Of a DNA stretch of 28,310 nucleotides, positions 15,216 through 23,685 are shown in pieces. The stretch spans positions 1-28,310 of the forward strand of contig CAUJJQ010000097.1 of the NCBI GenBank assembly GCA_963205285.1. The letters run 5' to 3'. The position numbers were made by a program, and so were the translations under genes. Under the pieces are notes generated by a model. The model worked only from the letters and a program-made list of their open reading frames with translations, had not been told where the DNA came from and did not search any database. This stretch comes from Pseudomonadota bacterium. GTDB taxonomy: Bacteria > Pseudomonadota > Alphaproteobacteria > Sphingomonadales > Sphingomonadaceae. Position 1 is the stretch's first letter. Each line of letters opens with the position of its first letter.

Positions 15216-16460
15216 TTAACAGCCGTTACCGCCGCCCAATACGCCGCCCAACACCCCGCCGAGCCCGCCACGCCGACGTCGGCAATTTGGCTGCGCCGGC
15301 TGGTTGCTATTGCTGGCGCTTTCGCCCGCTGCATCGCCCGGGCCGCCGACCATCCAGCTGGTATTGGCGCGGTAGCGAACGCGCGCCGTCCAAATCGGTC
15401 GCCACGGGGTGCGGGCATTGGCCGGGCGCGGGGGATAAGCAAAATCAGCCTCCGGCCCATAGGCATAAAGATTGCCGAACATGGCATCGGGTGCGGCGGC
15501 GCGCACCTCCGCCGGGACGATGCAACTGTTGGTGGCTGGCGGCAATACGACCCGCTGACGCACCAGATTGGCGACGGTTGCGGGCGACATCCAATCCCAT
15601 AATCCGCCGCCAAATTGTTGGCTGGCCGACGATGTCCACCAGACAATATCGCCGCCGCTGCCACGCCCGTTGGACCTGAAACCCATTGTCCAGGCGTAAT
15701 ATCCAGTCGCTTCGGCAATTGCATTCCAGCTAAGGTTCATCGATCCGTCGGCATTGGCGGCGCTGCGCGCGCTTAACGCGGGCATGAAATCCTGGCTGAG
15801 GGTAAAGGCGATGTCGGGCGAATAATTGCCCGTCACACGGTGCGCGCCGATGAGTGAACTTTGGCTCGAAACCTGGGCATTGGATCGGCCATTGGGCCAG
15901 TCGCCATAGGTGCGGCTGTTGGCAAAGCTGACCGAACGGTCGCGCGGAATGCTGGTCGAAAACAGGCCGGTCGGCACTTGTCCCGCGCTGATCCGCGCCA
16001 GATCAATCACCACAGGCTGTCCGGCGGGCGCATGCGCGCCGCAGCCCCAGAACAGCAAAATCCGCCCGCTGGGCCGTTCGCCCCTTTCCTGACCGGGGAT
16101 GGTTTCCCGTTCGCTATCGGGTGCGCGGGTCGGGGTTATCAATGGCACCGATGCGCCGAGCCGCGCGCCCGTCGGCATGAAATGTTGCGCCGCCGGATTG
16201 GGCGGAGTTGCCTGCGGCGAACCGAGCCGCAGATAAAGCTCCTTGCGCGGTTCATTCGCCCGGCCAGAGAGCAACGCGCCGATGTTCACGCCGCCGCCGC
16301 CAAATGCGCCCAGCCCCATGCCGCTCGCCGTGCCGACGTCCATCTCATAATGAACGGGGGCGGCCGGTGTCGCTTGCGATGCGGCATCGCCCGCACCCAA
16401 TACCAGTCCCATTGTCAATGCCAGCGCGCCCGCGCCTGTTGCCCAAATCAGCTTTTTCAT
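15216..16460 (-). CDS. Secreted hypothetical protein, 414 aa
   Basis: The start at 16460 (MKKLIWATGAGALALTMGLV) has GGGAG at a normal distance, and the first 30 residues form a Sec signal peptide ending near AASQA. I do not recognise the mature domain. It contains a RPSGRILLFWGCGAHA strand, a SVSFANSRTYGDWPNG segment, and a central DGSMNLSWNAIAEATGYYAWTMGF that looks like one fibronectin III-type or similar beta strand pair. The C-terminal tail is rich in Asn, Gln, Arg and Gly, ends GGLGGVLGGVLGGGNGC, and has a terminal cysteine after a CRRRRGG motif. A periplasmic or outer-surface location is likely. A longer frame upstream to 16514 lacks a signal sequence and is not preferred. Confidence 0.75.
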   Translation of the reverse strand: MKKLIWATGAGALALTMGLVLGAGDAASQATPAAPVHYEMDVGTASGMGLGAFGGGGVNIGALLSGRANEPRKELYLRLGSPQATPPNPAAQHFMPTGARLGASVPLITPTRAPDSERETIPGQERGERPSGRILLFWGCGAHAPAGQPVVIDLARISAGQVPTGLFSTSIPRDRSVSFANSRTYGDWPNGRSNAQVSSQSSLIGAHRVTGNYSPDIAFTLSQDFMPALSARSAANADGSMNLSWNAIAEATGYYAWTMGFRSNGRGSGGDIVWWTSSASQQFGGGLWDWMSPATVANLVRQRVVLPPATNSCIVPAEVRAAAPDAMFGNLYAYGPEADFAYPPRPANARTPWRPIWTARVRYRANTSWMVGGPGDAAGESASNSNQPAQPNCRRRRGGLGGVLGGVLGGGNGC

Positions 16461-16538
16461 ACGCCACTCCCACCAAGTTGGTGGCAAGCTGTCGATTGCT
16501 GACAGGCGAGTCAATGCGCTAGATCATAAAGCGCATTA

Positions 16539-18893
16539 TCAAACTGCGTCCGCTGTGCCCTTTGCTTTGGCGCCCGCTTTGGGTTTCGCTTTGGCGGGAC
16601 TTTTGGGGGGAGCGGGGGTGATTTCAAACGCCAACGCCGCGCCTTCATCCCCTTCGCGCAACCGCACCTTGACCTCCCCGCCGTGGACTAGCTTGCCGAA
16701 CAATAATTCCTCGGCCAGCGGCTGTTTGATTTTCTCTTGAATCAGGCGACCCATCGGCCGCGCGCCATACATTTTGTCATAGCCTTTTTCGATCAGCCAA
16801 TCGCGCGCGCCATCATCCAACTGGATATGGACGTTGCGGTCAGCCAATTGCAGTTCAAGTTGCAGGATGAACTTATCGACCACCCGCGCCACGACTTCGG
16901 CGGGCAGATAGGCAAAGGGCACGATGGCATCGAGCCGGTTGCGAAATTCGGGCGTGAACAATTTCTTGACCGCGTCTTCCTGTGCATCTTCGCGGCTGAT
17001 ATTGCCAAAGCCAATACCCTCCCGCGCCATGTCCGCCGCACCCGCATTGGTCGTCATAATCAAAATGACGTTACGGAAATCGACGCTCTTGCCATGGTGA
17101 TCGGTCAGACGACCATTGTCCATCACCTGCAGCAATATGTTGAAAAGGTCGGGGTGTGCCTTTTCAATTTCGTCGAGCAACAGCACGCAATGCGGGTTCT
17201 GGTCGATTGCATCGGTCAACTGCCCGCCCTGATCATAGACGACATAGCCCGGCGGCGCGCCAATCAGCCGGCTGACCGAGTGGCGTTCCATATATTCGGA
17301 CATGTCGAACCGCTGCATGGGGATGCCGAGGATGGCCGCCAATTGCTTTGCAACTTCGGTTTTGCCGACCCCGGTTGGGCCGGAAAATAGATAATTGCCA
17401 ATCGGCTTTTCGGGGTCACGCAGCCCCGCGCGCGACAATTTAATTGCACTCGACAATATCTCTATCGCCTGATTTTGTCCGAAAACCACGCGCTTCAGGT
17501 CATTTTCCAGCGTTTCCAAAACGCGCTTGTCATCGCTCGAGACGGTCTTGGGCGGTATGCGCGCCATGGTGGCGATCACCGCCTCAATCTCCCGCGTGGT
17601 AATTGTTTTGCGCCGTTTGGACGGGGGAACGAGCATCTGCATCGCGCCCACTTCGTCGATGACATCAATCGCCTTGTCCGGCAATTTACGGTCGTTGATA
17701 TAGCGGGCCGACAATTCGACCGCCGCCTTGATCGCGTCGGGGGTATATTTGACCTGATGGTGCGCCTCAAAAGCGGAACGCAGTCCGGCCAGAATCTTGA
17801 TCGCATCCTCCATCGTCGGTTCGGTCACGTCAATTTTCTGGAACCGGCGCAACAATGCGCGATCTTTTTCAAAATGGTTGCGAAATTCCTTGTAGGTCGT
17901 CGAACCAATGCAGCGGATCTGCCCGCCCGATAAGGCGGGTTTGAGCAGGTTGGACGCATCCATTGCGCCGCCCGACGTCGCGCCTGCGCCGATAACGGTG
18001 TGAATTTCATCGATAAATAAAATCGCGTGGGGGATGGCCTCTAGCTCTGAAACTACGGCTTTGAGCCGTTCTTCAAAATCGCCGCGATAGCGCGTTCCGG
18101 CGAGCAGCGCGCCCATGTCGAGCGAATAAATCACCGCATTTTGCAGCACTTCAGGCACTTCGCCCTCGTTAATTTTGCGCGCCAACCCTTCGGCGATCGC
18201 GGTTTTGCCAACGCCGGGGTCGCCGACATAGAGCGGGTTGTTTTTCGACCGGCGGCAAAGGATCTGGATCGTCCGGTCAACCTCTGCATTGCGGCCGATC
18301 AGCGGATCCACCCGGCCATCCGCCGCCTTTTGGTTCAAATTGACCGTATATTGGCTGAGCGCGGTTTCCTTTTTACTGCTTTTTTCGGCGCGTGTGTCGG
18401 ACTTGGCCTCCTGTGCCTCGCTGTCGCTATTATCCTCAATTTTGGTTGTGCTGCTGCCCTTGCCCACCCCGTGGCTGAGGTAGGATACCGCATCGAGCCG
18501 CGTCATATCCTGCTGTTGCAGGAAGTAGACGGCAAAGCTTTCGCGTTCGGACAGCAAGGCAACAAGGACATTGGCCCCCGTCACCTCATCACGGTTGGAT
18601 GATTGGACATGCAATATCGCGCGCTGGATAACGCGCTGGAAACCGCTGGTCGGCGTGGCTTCGCCGCCCTCGTTCGTTTTGAGTGTGTCGAGTTCGGTGT
18701 CGAGATAATGGGTCACCGCGACGCGCAAATCATGGAGGGCGACGCCGCAAGCCACCATCACTTCGCTGGCGTGCGGGTCATCCACCAATGCCAGCAGTAG
18801 ATGCTCCAACGCGGCATATTCATGCTGGCGATCGCTGGCATTTTTGAGCGCGCTGTGCAGCGTTTTTTCGAGGCTTTCGGCAAAGGACGGCAT
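16539..18893 (-). CDS. clpA: ATP-dependent Clp protease ATP-binding subunit ClpA
   Basis: The 784-residue protein has the double Clp N-domain (residues 1-140), a charged linker (about 145-180), AAA module 1 with Walker A GDPGVGKT (224-231) and Walker B ILFIDE (291-296), and AAA module 2 with Walker A GPTGVGKT (505-512) and Walker B LLLDE (571-575). The IGF tripeptide in GIGFGNISRE (627-629) is the loop that docks into ClpP. ClpA unfolds substrates and threads them into ClpP. There is no middle coiled-coil domain, which excludes ClpB and ClpC. The last 20 residues are a Lys/Ala/Pro tail. No clpS is found upstream, although clpS-clpA is the common order. No clear heat-shock promoter was seen in the 18894-19075 gap, which holds nothing else I can name. 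Confidence 0.97.
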   Translation of the reverse strand: MPSFAESLEKTLHSALKNASDRQHEYAALEHLLLALVDDPHASEVMVACGVALHDLRVAVTHYLDTELDTLKTNEGGEATPTSGFQRVIQRAILHVQSSNRDEVTGANVLVALLSERESFAVYFLQQQDMTRLDAVSYLSHGVGKGSSTTKIEDNSDSEAQEAKSDTRAEKSSKKETALSQYTVNLNQKAADGRVDPLIGRNAEVDRTIQILCRRSKNNPLYVGDPGVGKTAIAEGLARKINEGEVPEVLQNAVIYSLDMGALLAGTRYRGDFEERLKAVVSELEAIPHAILFIDEIHTVIGAGATSGGAMDASNLLKPALSGGQIRCIGSTTYKEFRNHFEKDRALLRRFQKIDVTEPTMEDAIKILAGLRSAFEAHHQVKYTPDAIKAAVELSARYINDRKLPDKAIDVIDEVGAMQMLVPPSKRRKTITTREIEAVIATMARIPPKTVSSDDKRVLETLENDLKRVVFGQNQAIEILSSAIKLSRAGLRDPEKPIGNYLFSGPTGVGKTEVAKQLAAILGIPMQRFDMSEYMERHSVSRLIGAPPGYVVYDQGGQLTDAIDQNPHCVLLLDEIEKAHPDLFNILLQVMDNGRLTDHHGKSVDFRNVILIMTTNAGAADMAREGIGFGNISREDAQEDAVKKLFTPEFRNRLDAIVPFAYLPAEVVARVVDKFILQLELQLADRNVHIQLDDGARDWLIEKGYDKMYGARPMGRLIQEKIKQPLAEELLFGKLVHGGEVKVRLREGDEGAALAFEITPAPPKSPAKAKPKAGAKAKGTADAV

Positions 18894-19075
18894 CGCTCAG
18901 TCACTCCATGCGCCGGTGGGTGCGCCGGCCACAAACCCTGCTGCGTCCCCGGCGATGCCGGACCACAACCTTCGCAGACAACACCGCTGCGCTGTCGCCA
19001 TTCCCCCGCCCTGTCCTTCAAATTGGCATTGCTGGCAGCAAAGACAAGATGAAAGCGTGCAAAGACGAGAATTTT

Positions 19076-19273
19076 CTAAGGCTTGAATAAGGCGTCAGCG
19101 CTTGCTTTATGGTTAACAGCGCTTTCACTTTTTGCGCGGGTACGCGCAATCTCCCCCTCCAGAACCGCGATCCGTTTGGCCAGTTCGTCGATCGATAGCG
19201 GGTCGAGGTCTTGTCGTTGCAGGGCCAGTAGCGGGTCGTCGGCGCGCCGGGGAAAAATATCCTCATCATCCAT
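19076..19273 (-). CDS. DUF1192 family protein
   Basis: From ATG 19273 the product has 65 residues. It contains the DUF1192 pattern: an acidic start MDDEDIFPRRADDPLLALQR, then DLDPLSIDELAKRIAVLEGEIART and a C-terminal NHKASADALFKP. The middle part is a predicted coiled coil. DUF1192 proteins occur in alphaproteobacteria and have no assigned function. A longer frame to 19306 adds residues not seen in the family, and GGGGA precedes the shorter start, so I use that one. It is divergent from the quinone oxidoreductase gene across a 118-base promoter region. Confidence 0.9.
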   Translation of the reverse strand: MDDEDIFPRRADDPLLALQRQDLDPLSIDELAKRIAVLEGEIARTRAKSESAVNHKASADALFKP

Positions 19274-19335
19274 CGAAAAATCCCCTTTGGGCCAATTTTT
19301 GCGCACGTTCAGGGCGGAGTCAATGCGCCGTGATA

Positions 19336-19363
19336 TTGCCCGACCGCGTTTTAGCGGTTAGGC
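19336..19363 (+). promoter_or_regulatory. Predicted promoter of the quinone oxidoreductase gene
   Basis: TTGCCC (19336-19341) and TTAGGC (19358-19363) are 16 bases apart, similar to other promoter-like pairs in this window. Transcription would begin near 19370, leaving a leader of about 22 bases with a G-rich ribosome binding site. Confidence 0.4.
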
Positions 19364-19391
19364 AATTTGCCAGAAAAGGGGGGGGCGCACC

Positions 19392-20387
19392 ATGTCATTG
19401 CCGCACGATATGCGCGTCATTGCTATCCGCGCGTTCGGGGGCGCTGAAAATCTGGTGGTGGAACGCCGTCCCTTGCCCGATTGCGGCGACAATGATGTGC
19501 TGATCCGCGTCGCCGCCGCTGGGGTCAACCGCCCCGATGTGTTACAGCGGATGGGCCACTACCCCCCGCCACCCGGCGCACCCGACTGGCCGGGGCTGGA
19601 GGTTGCGGGCGAAATTGTCGCCGCGGGAAAGGATGTGCCGCGCGAATATCTGGGGCAGAAAATCTGCGCCTTGGTCGCTGGCGGTGGCTATGGCGAATAT
19701 GTTGCAGCGCCCATTGGCAGTTGCCTGCCCGTCCCCGCTGCATTGTCGATGGCAGAGGCTGCGGCGATGCCCGAAACGCTTTTCACCGTTTGGACCAATT
19801 TGTTCGAACGCGCTTATGCCTGTGCGGGTGATTTTGTCCTCGTCCATGGGGGGACAAGCGGGATTGGCACGATGGCGATCCAGCTATGCCGCCTGTTCGA
19901 CATTCAATGCATCGTCACCTGTGGCAGCGCGCAAAAATGCGATGCTGCGCGTGCTTTGGGTGCAGCGCATGCGATTGATTATGGCGCCGAAGATTTTGTC
20001 GATGCGGTGCGCCGCATCACCGATGGCAAGGGGGTGGCCGCCGTGCTCGACATGGTGGGGGGCGATTATGTGCCGCGCAACCTTGCCTGTCTGGCGGACG
20101 AAGGGCGGCATGTTTCCATTGCCTTTCAGCGCGGCGCAAAGGCAGAGATCAACATCATGGACGTCATGCGCCGCCGTCTGACCCTTACCGGTTCGACGCT
20201 GCGCGCACGTTCGGACAGCTTCAAGGCGCTGGTGGCGGATGAATTGGCCCGGACCGTCTGGCCCTTTGTCGAGGAAGGACGGCTCAAACCCGCCATCGAC
20301 AGTGTTTTCCCGTTGGAGGATGCCGCCGCCGCGCACGCACGCATGGAAAGCGGCGCACATGTCGGCAAGATTGTCCTCGAAATATAG
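19392..20387 (+). CDS. NAD(P)H:quinone oxidoreductase, zinc-independent MDR family
   Basis: The 331-residue protein is a medium-chain dehydrogenase/reductase of the quinone oxidoreductase / PIG3 type. It has an N-terminal GroES-like domain (RVAAAGVNRPDVLQRMGHYPP, GLEVAGEIVAAG), a nucleotide-binding motif HGGTSGIGTMAIQLCR (from about residue 152) and ALGAAHAIDYGAEDF. The zinc ligands of alcohol dehydrogenases are absent, so it should transfer hydride from NADPH to quinones or similar alpha,beta-unsaturated carbonyls. It lies between the DUF1192 gene and trcR; this order, from memory, is seen in related genomes. The first ATG (19392) has a G-rich site upstream; Met7 is a possible alternative start. 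Confidence 0.92.
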   Translation: MSLPHDMRVIAIRAFGGAENLVVERRPLPDCGDNDVLIRVAAAGVNRPDVLQRMGHYPPPPGAPDWPGLEVAGEIVAAGKDVPREYLGQKICALVAGGGYGEYVAAPIGSCLPVPAALSMAEAAAMPETLFTVWTNLFERAYACAGDFVLVHGGTSGIGTMAIQLCRLFDIQCIVTCGSAQKCDAARALGAAHAIDYGAEDFVDAVRRITDGKGVAAVLDMVGGDYVPRNLACLADEGRHVSIAFQRGAKAEINIMDVMRRRLTLTGSTLRARSDSFKALVADELARTVWPFVEEGRLKPAIDSVFPLEDAAAAHARMESGAHVGKIVLEI

Positions 20388-20412
20388 GAAGGTTGCGGTC
20401 CCAATCCCCCAC

Positions 20413-20440
20413 TTGCCCCGCGCCGCGCCGCGCGCTAGAG
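20413..20440 (+). promoter_or_regulatory. Predicted trcR promoter
   Basis: TTGCCC (20413-20418) and CTAGAG (20435-20440) are separated by 16 bases, the same geometry as the candidate ahpC promoter (TTGCCC-N16-CTAGTG). Initiation near 20447 would give a leader of about 58 bases that contains the complete terminator hairpin described next. Confidence 0.5.
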
Positions 20441-20457
20441 CGGCACGCGATATTCAT

Positions 20458-20492
20458 GGCCGCTCCGGGGTAAGGGGCGGCCCCTTTTATTT
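20458..20492 (+). terminator. Intrinsic terminator / attenuator-like hairpin just before the trcR ribosome binding site
   Basis: GGCCGCTCC (20458-20466) pairs with GGGGCGGCC (20474-20482) over nine base pairs including one G-U, with loop GGGGTAA, followed by CCTTTTATTT. That is the standard form of a rho-independent terminator. AAGGGG/CCCCTT offers a competing shorter stem. The T-run ends three bases before the GGAG of trcR (20495-20498). It may be the terminator of the upstream oxidoreductase gene, but the apparent trcR promoter lies upstream of it, which would make it an attenuator. Confidence 0.65.
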
Positions 20493-20504
20493 ATGGAGCA
20501 TGTC

Positions 20505-21194
20505 ATGGCCCAACCGCTCATGCCGCACGCGACCGCCGCTTGGCTGGTCGATAATAGCGCGCTCAGCTTTAACCAGATCGCCGATTTCTGCGGCCTGCAT
20601 ATATTGGAAGTGCAGGCGATTGCCGATGATACGGCAGGCACCAAGTTGACTGGGCGTGACCCGGTGCGCGCGCATGAAATCACCCTCGAGGAAATTGAAC
20701 GCGGCGCGGCTGACCCCAGCTATAAATTGCAGATGCTGGGCGGGCATGAACATGTCCGCCGGACAAAGGGGCCGCGCTATACGCCTGTTTCCAAGCGGCA
20801 GGACAAGCCCGACGGCATCGCTTGGCTGATCCGCAACCACCCCGAATTGTCGATTGCGGCGATTGGCAAATTAATTGGCACCACCCGTTCGACCATCGAA
20901 GCGATTCAGGGCCGCGAACATTGGAACATCGCCAATATCGTGCCCAAGGACCCGGTGGCGCTGGGCCTTTGTTCGCAGCGCGAACTCGATGCGCTGGTCG
21001 CCAAAGCCGCGAAAAAGGCCGGACTGGCTGCGCCCGTTGATACGCGTTTTGATGGCGACCGCGCCGCGCTGATCGAAGAATTAAAGGCCGAACGCGAAGC
21101 CGCGCACCGTGCCGCTGACGAAGCCGCAGCAATAGAGGCGGCAGAAGCGGCTGCAGGAGTGGCGGCGGCGGCGGGGCATGACGAACCGGCATAA
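20505..21194 (+). CDS. trcR: Cell cycle transcriptional regulator TrcR (DUF1013)
   Basis: The 229-residue product matches the DUF1013 family, now named TrcR in databases, which is restricted to alphaproteobacteria. It starts MAQPLMPHATAAWLVDNSAL and contains LSFNQIADFCGLHILEVQAIAD, KGPRYTPVSKRQDKPDGIAWLIRNHPE, and a helix-turn-helix-like IAAIGKLIGTTRSTIEAI followed by VPKDPVALGLCSQRELD. The C-terminal third is a charged Ala/Glu helix. It is thought to be a transcription regulator of cell-cycle genes. An ATG at 20493 would add four residues, but only the ATG at 20505 has a correctly placed GGAG. The 3' end overlaps the MBL-fold gene by 17 bases. Confidence 0.92.
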   Translation: MAQPLMPHATAAWLVDNSALSFNQIADFCGLHILEVQAIADDTAGTKLTGRDPVRAHEITLEEIERGAADPSYKLQMLGGHEHVRRTKGPRYTPVSKRQDKPDGIAWLIRNHPELSIAAIGKLIGTTRSTIEAIQGREHWNIANIVPKDPVALGLCSQRELDALVAKAAKKAGLAAPVDTRFDGDRAALIEELKAEREAAHRAADEAAAIEAAEAAAGVAAAAGHDEPA

Positions 21195-22311
21195 CCCCCA
21201 TCTGGCGGATGCGGCGCTCGCCGGGGCGAGCCAAAGCCCCGATGCGTCGCTGGCCGCCGATGATGGGCTGGTGGCAACCAGTGGGGCGGGCCTAACCTAT
21301 CCTTGGGGGACAGATGCGCCCGCGCCGGGCGCGCTCATCGACATTGCGCCGGGCGTGCGTTGGGCGCGCATCCCGATGCCTGGCTCGCTCGATCATATCA
21401 ACAGCTGGATCTTGGGTGATGATGCCCATGGCGTCACCATCGTCGATTGCGGGCTGATGGTCGATGTCTGTTCGGGCGCGTGGAAGGCGTTGTTCGCCGG
21501 TCCGCTCGAAACCGCGCAGGTCGAACGGATTTTATGCACCCATATGCACCCCGACCATATCGGGCTTGCCGGCTGGCTGGCGCGGCGGTTTGACGTGCCA
21601 TTGGCGATGACGCGCGGCGAATGGTTGCAGGCGCGGCTGATGCTGGCCGATATGCGCGATGCCCCGCCCGATGAAGTTAGCGCGATGCAAAGGGCGGCGG
21701 GCTGGGATGCCGATGCCATCGACCATGCCCGCGCGCAGGGGTGGAGCCGCCTTAGCCAAGTTATTTTTCGCCTGCCCTATGGCTATCAACGGCTGGTTGA
21801 CGGGCAGGTTTTGCGCATTTCGGGGCAGGATTGGCGGGTGGTTATCGGTTCGGGGCACAGCCCCGAACATGCCTGTCTGTGGAACGAAGCGGCGGGGATT
21901 TTGATTTCCGGCGATCAGATCTTGCCGCGCATATCCTCCAACGTGTCGTTGAACGCGGGCGAACCAGAAGGAAACCCGCTCGACGAATGGTTAAGTTCCA
22001 TCGACAAGCTGTTATTATTGCCGGATAATTTGCTAGTCTGTCCGGCGCATGGCGAACCATTTTACGGTTTTCACGCGCGACTCCACGCGCTCAAGGACGA
22101 ACATCTCGAACGACTCGATGTGCTGGCCGATGCGCTGGGCGATGCACAGCGCGCGGTCGATATTTTCCCGCTGTTGTTTCGCCGCCCGATTGGGGACCGG
22201 CAACGCGGCCTCGCCACCGGTGAAGCCTTGGCGCACCTGCGCTGGCTGGAGGTTGCAGGGCGCATCCGCCGCGAAACGCGCGATGGTGTCTGGTGGTGGA
22301 GCCGCGTTTAG
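21178..22311 (+). CDS. MBL-fold metallo-hydrolase
   Basis: The 377-residue protein has the metallo-beta-lactamase signature THMHPDHIGLAGW (His122, His124, Asp126, His127), a later zinc-ligand segment IGSGHSPEHACLW and ISGDQILPRIS, and a PAHGEPF motif. These place two zinc ions in a hydrolase active site. The C-terminal 80 residues, ending in WLEVAGRIRRETRDGVWWW, resemble the winged-helix tail of LACTB2/glyoxalase II-like proteins. The substrate is not predictable; thioesters, phosphodiesters and RNA are all used in this superfamily. The gene starts inside trcR, so the two are probably one transcript. The first 45 residues are low-complexity and a downstream start is possible. Confidence 0.88.
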   Translation: MTNRHNPHLADAALAGASQSPDASLAADDGLVATSGAGLTYPWGTDAPAPGALIDIAPGVRWARIPMPGSLDHINSWILGDDAHGVTIVDCGLMVDVCSGAWKALFAGPLETAQVERILCTHMHPDHIGLAGWLARRFDVPLAMTRGEWLQARLMLADMRDAPPDEVSAMQRAAGWDADAIDHARAQGWSRLSQVIFRLPYGYQRLVDGQVLRISGQDWRVVIGSGHSPEHACLWNEAAGILISGDQILPRISSNVSLNAGEPEGNPLDEWLSSIDKLLLLPDNLLVCPAHGEPFYGFHARLHALKDEHLERLDVLADALGDAQRAVDIFPLLFRRPIGDRQRGLATGEALAHLRWLEVAGRIRRETRDGVWWWSRV

Positions 22312-22318
22312 CGCTGCC

Positions 22319-23563
22319 CTAAATACTCAGCATTAACCCGGCGAGCGCCGCGCTCATCAAATTGGACAATGACCCGGCAATCAGCGCACGGATGCCCAGC
22401 CGCGCGATGAGCGGCCGCTGATTGGGGGCGAGACTACCCGCCACCGCCATCTGGATGGCGATGGAGGAGAAATTGGCAAAGCCGCAGAGCGAAAATATCG
22501 CCACCGCGACGCTGGCGGGGGACAAGCCTGCCTGCATTTTGGCAAGGTCGATAAAGGCGACAAATTCGTTCAAAACGATCTTGGTGCCGAATAATCCGCC
22601 GATTTTTGCTGCTTCGTCCCACGGCACGTTCAGCATGAAAAATACCGGCTGGAACACATGGCCGAGCAACCCTTGAAAGCTGAGGTCGCTGCGCCCGAAC
22701 CAGCCGCCAATCCCGCCGAGTAAACCGTTGGCGAGCGCGACCAGCGCGACAAAGGCCAGCACCATCGCGCCAACCGCAACCGCTAGCTTGACGCCGGTTT
22801 GCGCGCCCTGTGCGGCGGCCATGATGACGTTGGCGGGCTTTTCCTCATCATGGCTGGCAATCGCCAGTTCAACCGGTTCGATGCCGACATCTTTGGGGTC
22901 GTCGGGCATCATGATCTTTGCCATTAAAATCCCGCCCGGCGCGGACATGAAACTGGCGGCAAGCAAATATGGCAGCAAATGTGCGCCAACCATCGATGCA
23001 TAAGCACCGAGGATCGTTCCCGCGACGCCAGCCATGCCAACGGTCATCATGCAGAAAAGTTGGCTGGGCGTCAGTCCGGCGAGATAGGGTCGGATGACCA
23101 GCGGGCTTTCGCTCTGCCCGACAAAAATATTGGCCGCCGCGCCCAGAGATTCGATGCGGGTAATGCCGGTAATAAAACGGATGCCGCCGCCCACCCATTT
23201 GATGATGAACTGCATGATGCCGAGGAAATAGAGCACTGAAATGAGGGAGGCGAAAAATATAATGACCGGCAGCGCCGCAACCGCAAAGCTGTTTGCCCCC
23301 ATCGTCGGCCCGGCGAGCGGCCCCAAAATAAAATCTGTCCCCGCCTTTGCATAGCCGAGCAGGTTGGAAACGCCCCGGCTCATCTCCCCAATCATCAACC
23401 GACCCCAGGGGGTATAGAGGACGAGGAAGGCAAGCCCCGCCTGAAGCGCAAAGGCCGCACCGACGACGCGCAGGCGGATCCATCTACGGTTGGACGACAG
23501 CGCAACGGCGATGGCAAGGATCAGCAAAATGCCCAAAAGGCCGATCAATAATTTCTGCGCCAT
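22319..23563 (-). CDS. Concentrative nucleoside transporter (NupC/CNT family)
   Basis: The 414-residue protein is highly hydrophobic and follows the CNT layout: an N-terminal region of three helices, the gate-like GANSFAVAALPVIIFFASLISVLYFLG stretch, then VGQSESPLVIRPYLAGLT, the region LFGTKIVLNEFVAFIDL, and the final FANFSSIAIQM segment. These contain the nucleoside-binding (QSE) and cation-binding (NEF) elements of the family. It imports nucleosides with sodium or protons. The ATG at 23563 has GGGGAGG nine bases upstream; the preceding TTG is not needed. It ends 7 bases from the convergent MBL gene. It follows ahpF on the same strand, but functional linkage to it is doubtful. Confidence 0.92.
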   Translation of the reverse strand: MAQKLLIGLLGILLILAIAVALSSNRRWIRLRVVGAAFALQAGLAFLVLYTPWGRLMIGEMSRGVSNLLGYAKAGTDFILGPLAGPTMGANSFAVAALPVIIFFASLISVLYFLGIMQFIIKWVGGGIRFITGITRIESLGAAANIFVGQSESPLVIRPYLAGLTPSQLFCMMTVGMAGVAGTILGAYASMVGAHLLPYLLAASFMSAPGGILMAKIMMPDDPKDVGIEPVELAIASHDEEKPANVIMAAAQGAQTGVKLAVAVGAMVLAFVALVALANGLLGGIGGWFGRSDLSFQGLLGHVFQPVFFMLNVPWDEAAKIGGLFGTKIVLNEFVAFIDLAKMQAGLSPASVAVAIFSLCGFANFSSIAIQMAVAGSLAPNQRPLIARLGIRALIAGSLSNLMSAALAGLMLSI

Positions 23564-23570
23564 CAACCGC

Positions 23571-23649
23571 CATCCTCCCCATCTTTATCGACGCGAGTGT
23601 TAGCAGCGCGGTTGGCGATGGCAAGATAGGTCGGCGCGCGGGGAGGATG
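23571..23649 (-). promoter_or_regulatory. Long-range inverted repeat masking the transporter ribosome binding site
   Basis: In the transporter mRNA the 10-base CATCCTCCCC (minus strand of 23640-23649) is an exact complement of GGGGAGGATG (minus strand of 23571-23580), which contains the ribosome binding site. Pairing across the 59-base loop would hide that site. It is either a translational switch or chance; the C-rich arm is in the ahpF-transporter gap. Confidence 0.4.
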
Positions 23650-23685
23650 CCATGGGTTGGCAGCAGTATTTCCCCCTCCCCGCCG

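Noticed and set aside
18894..19075. Heat-shock promoter or clpS remnant upstream of clpA
   Set aside because: No CTTGAAA/CCCCAT-type pair and no ClpS-like residues were found in the gap.
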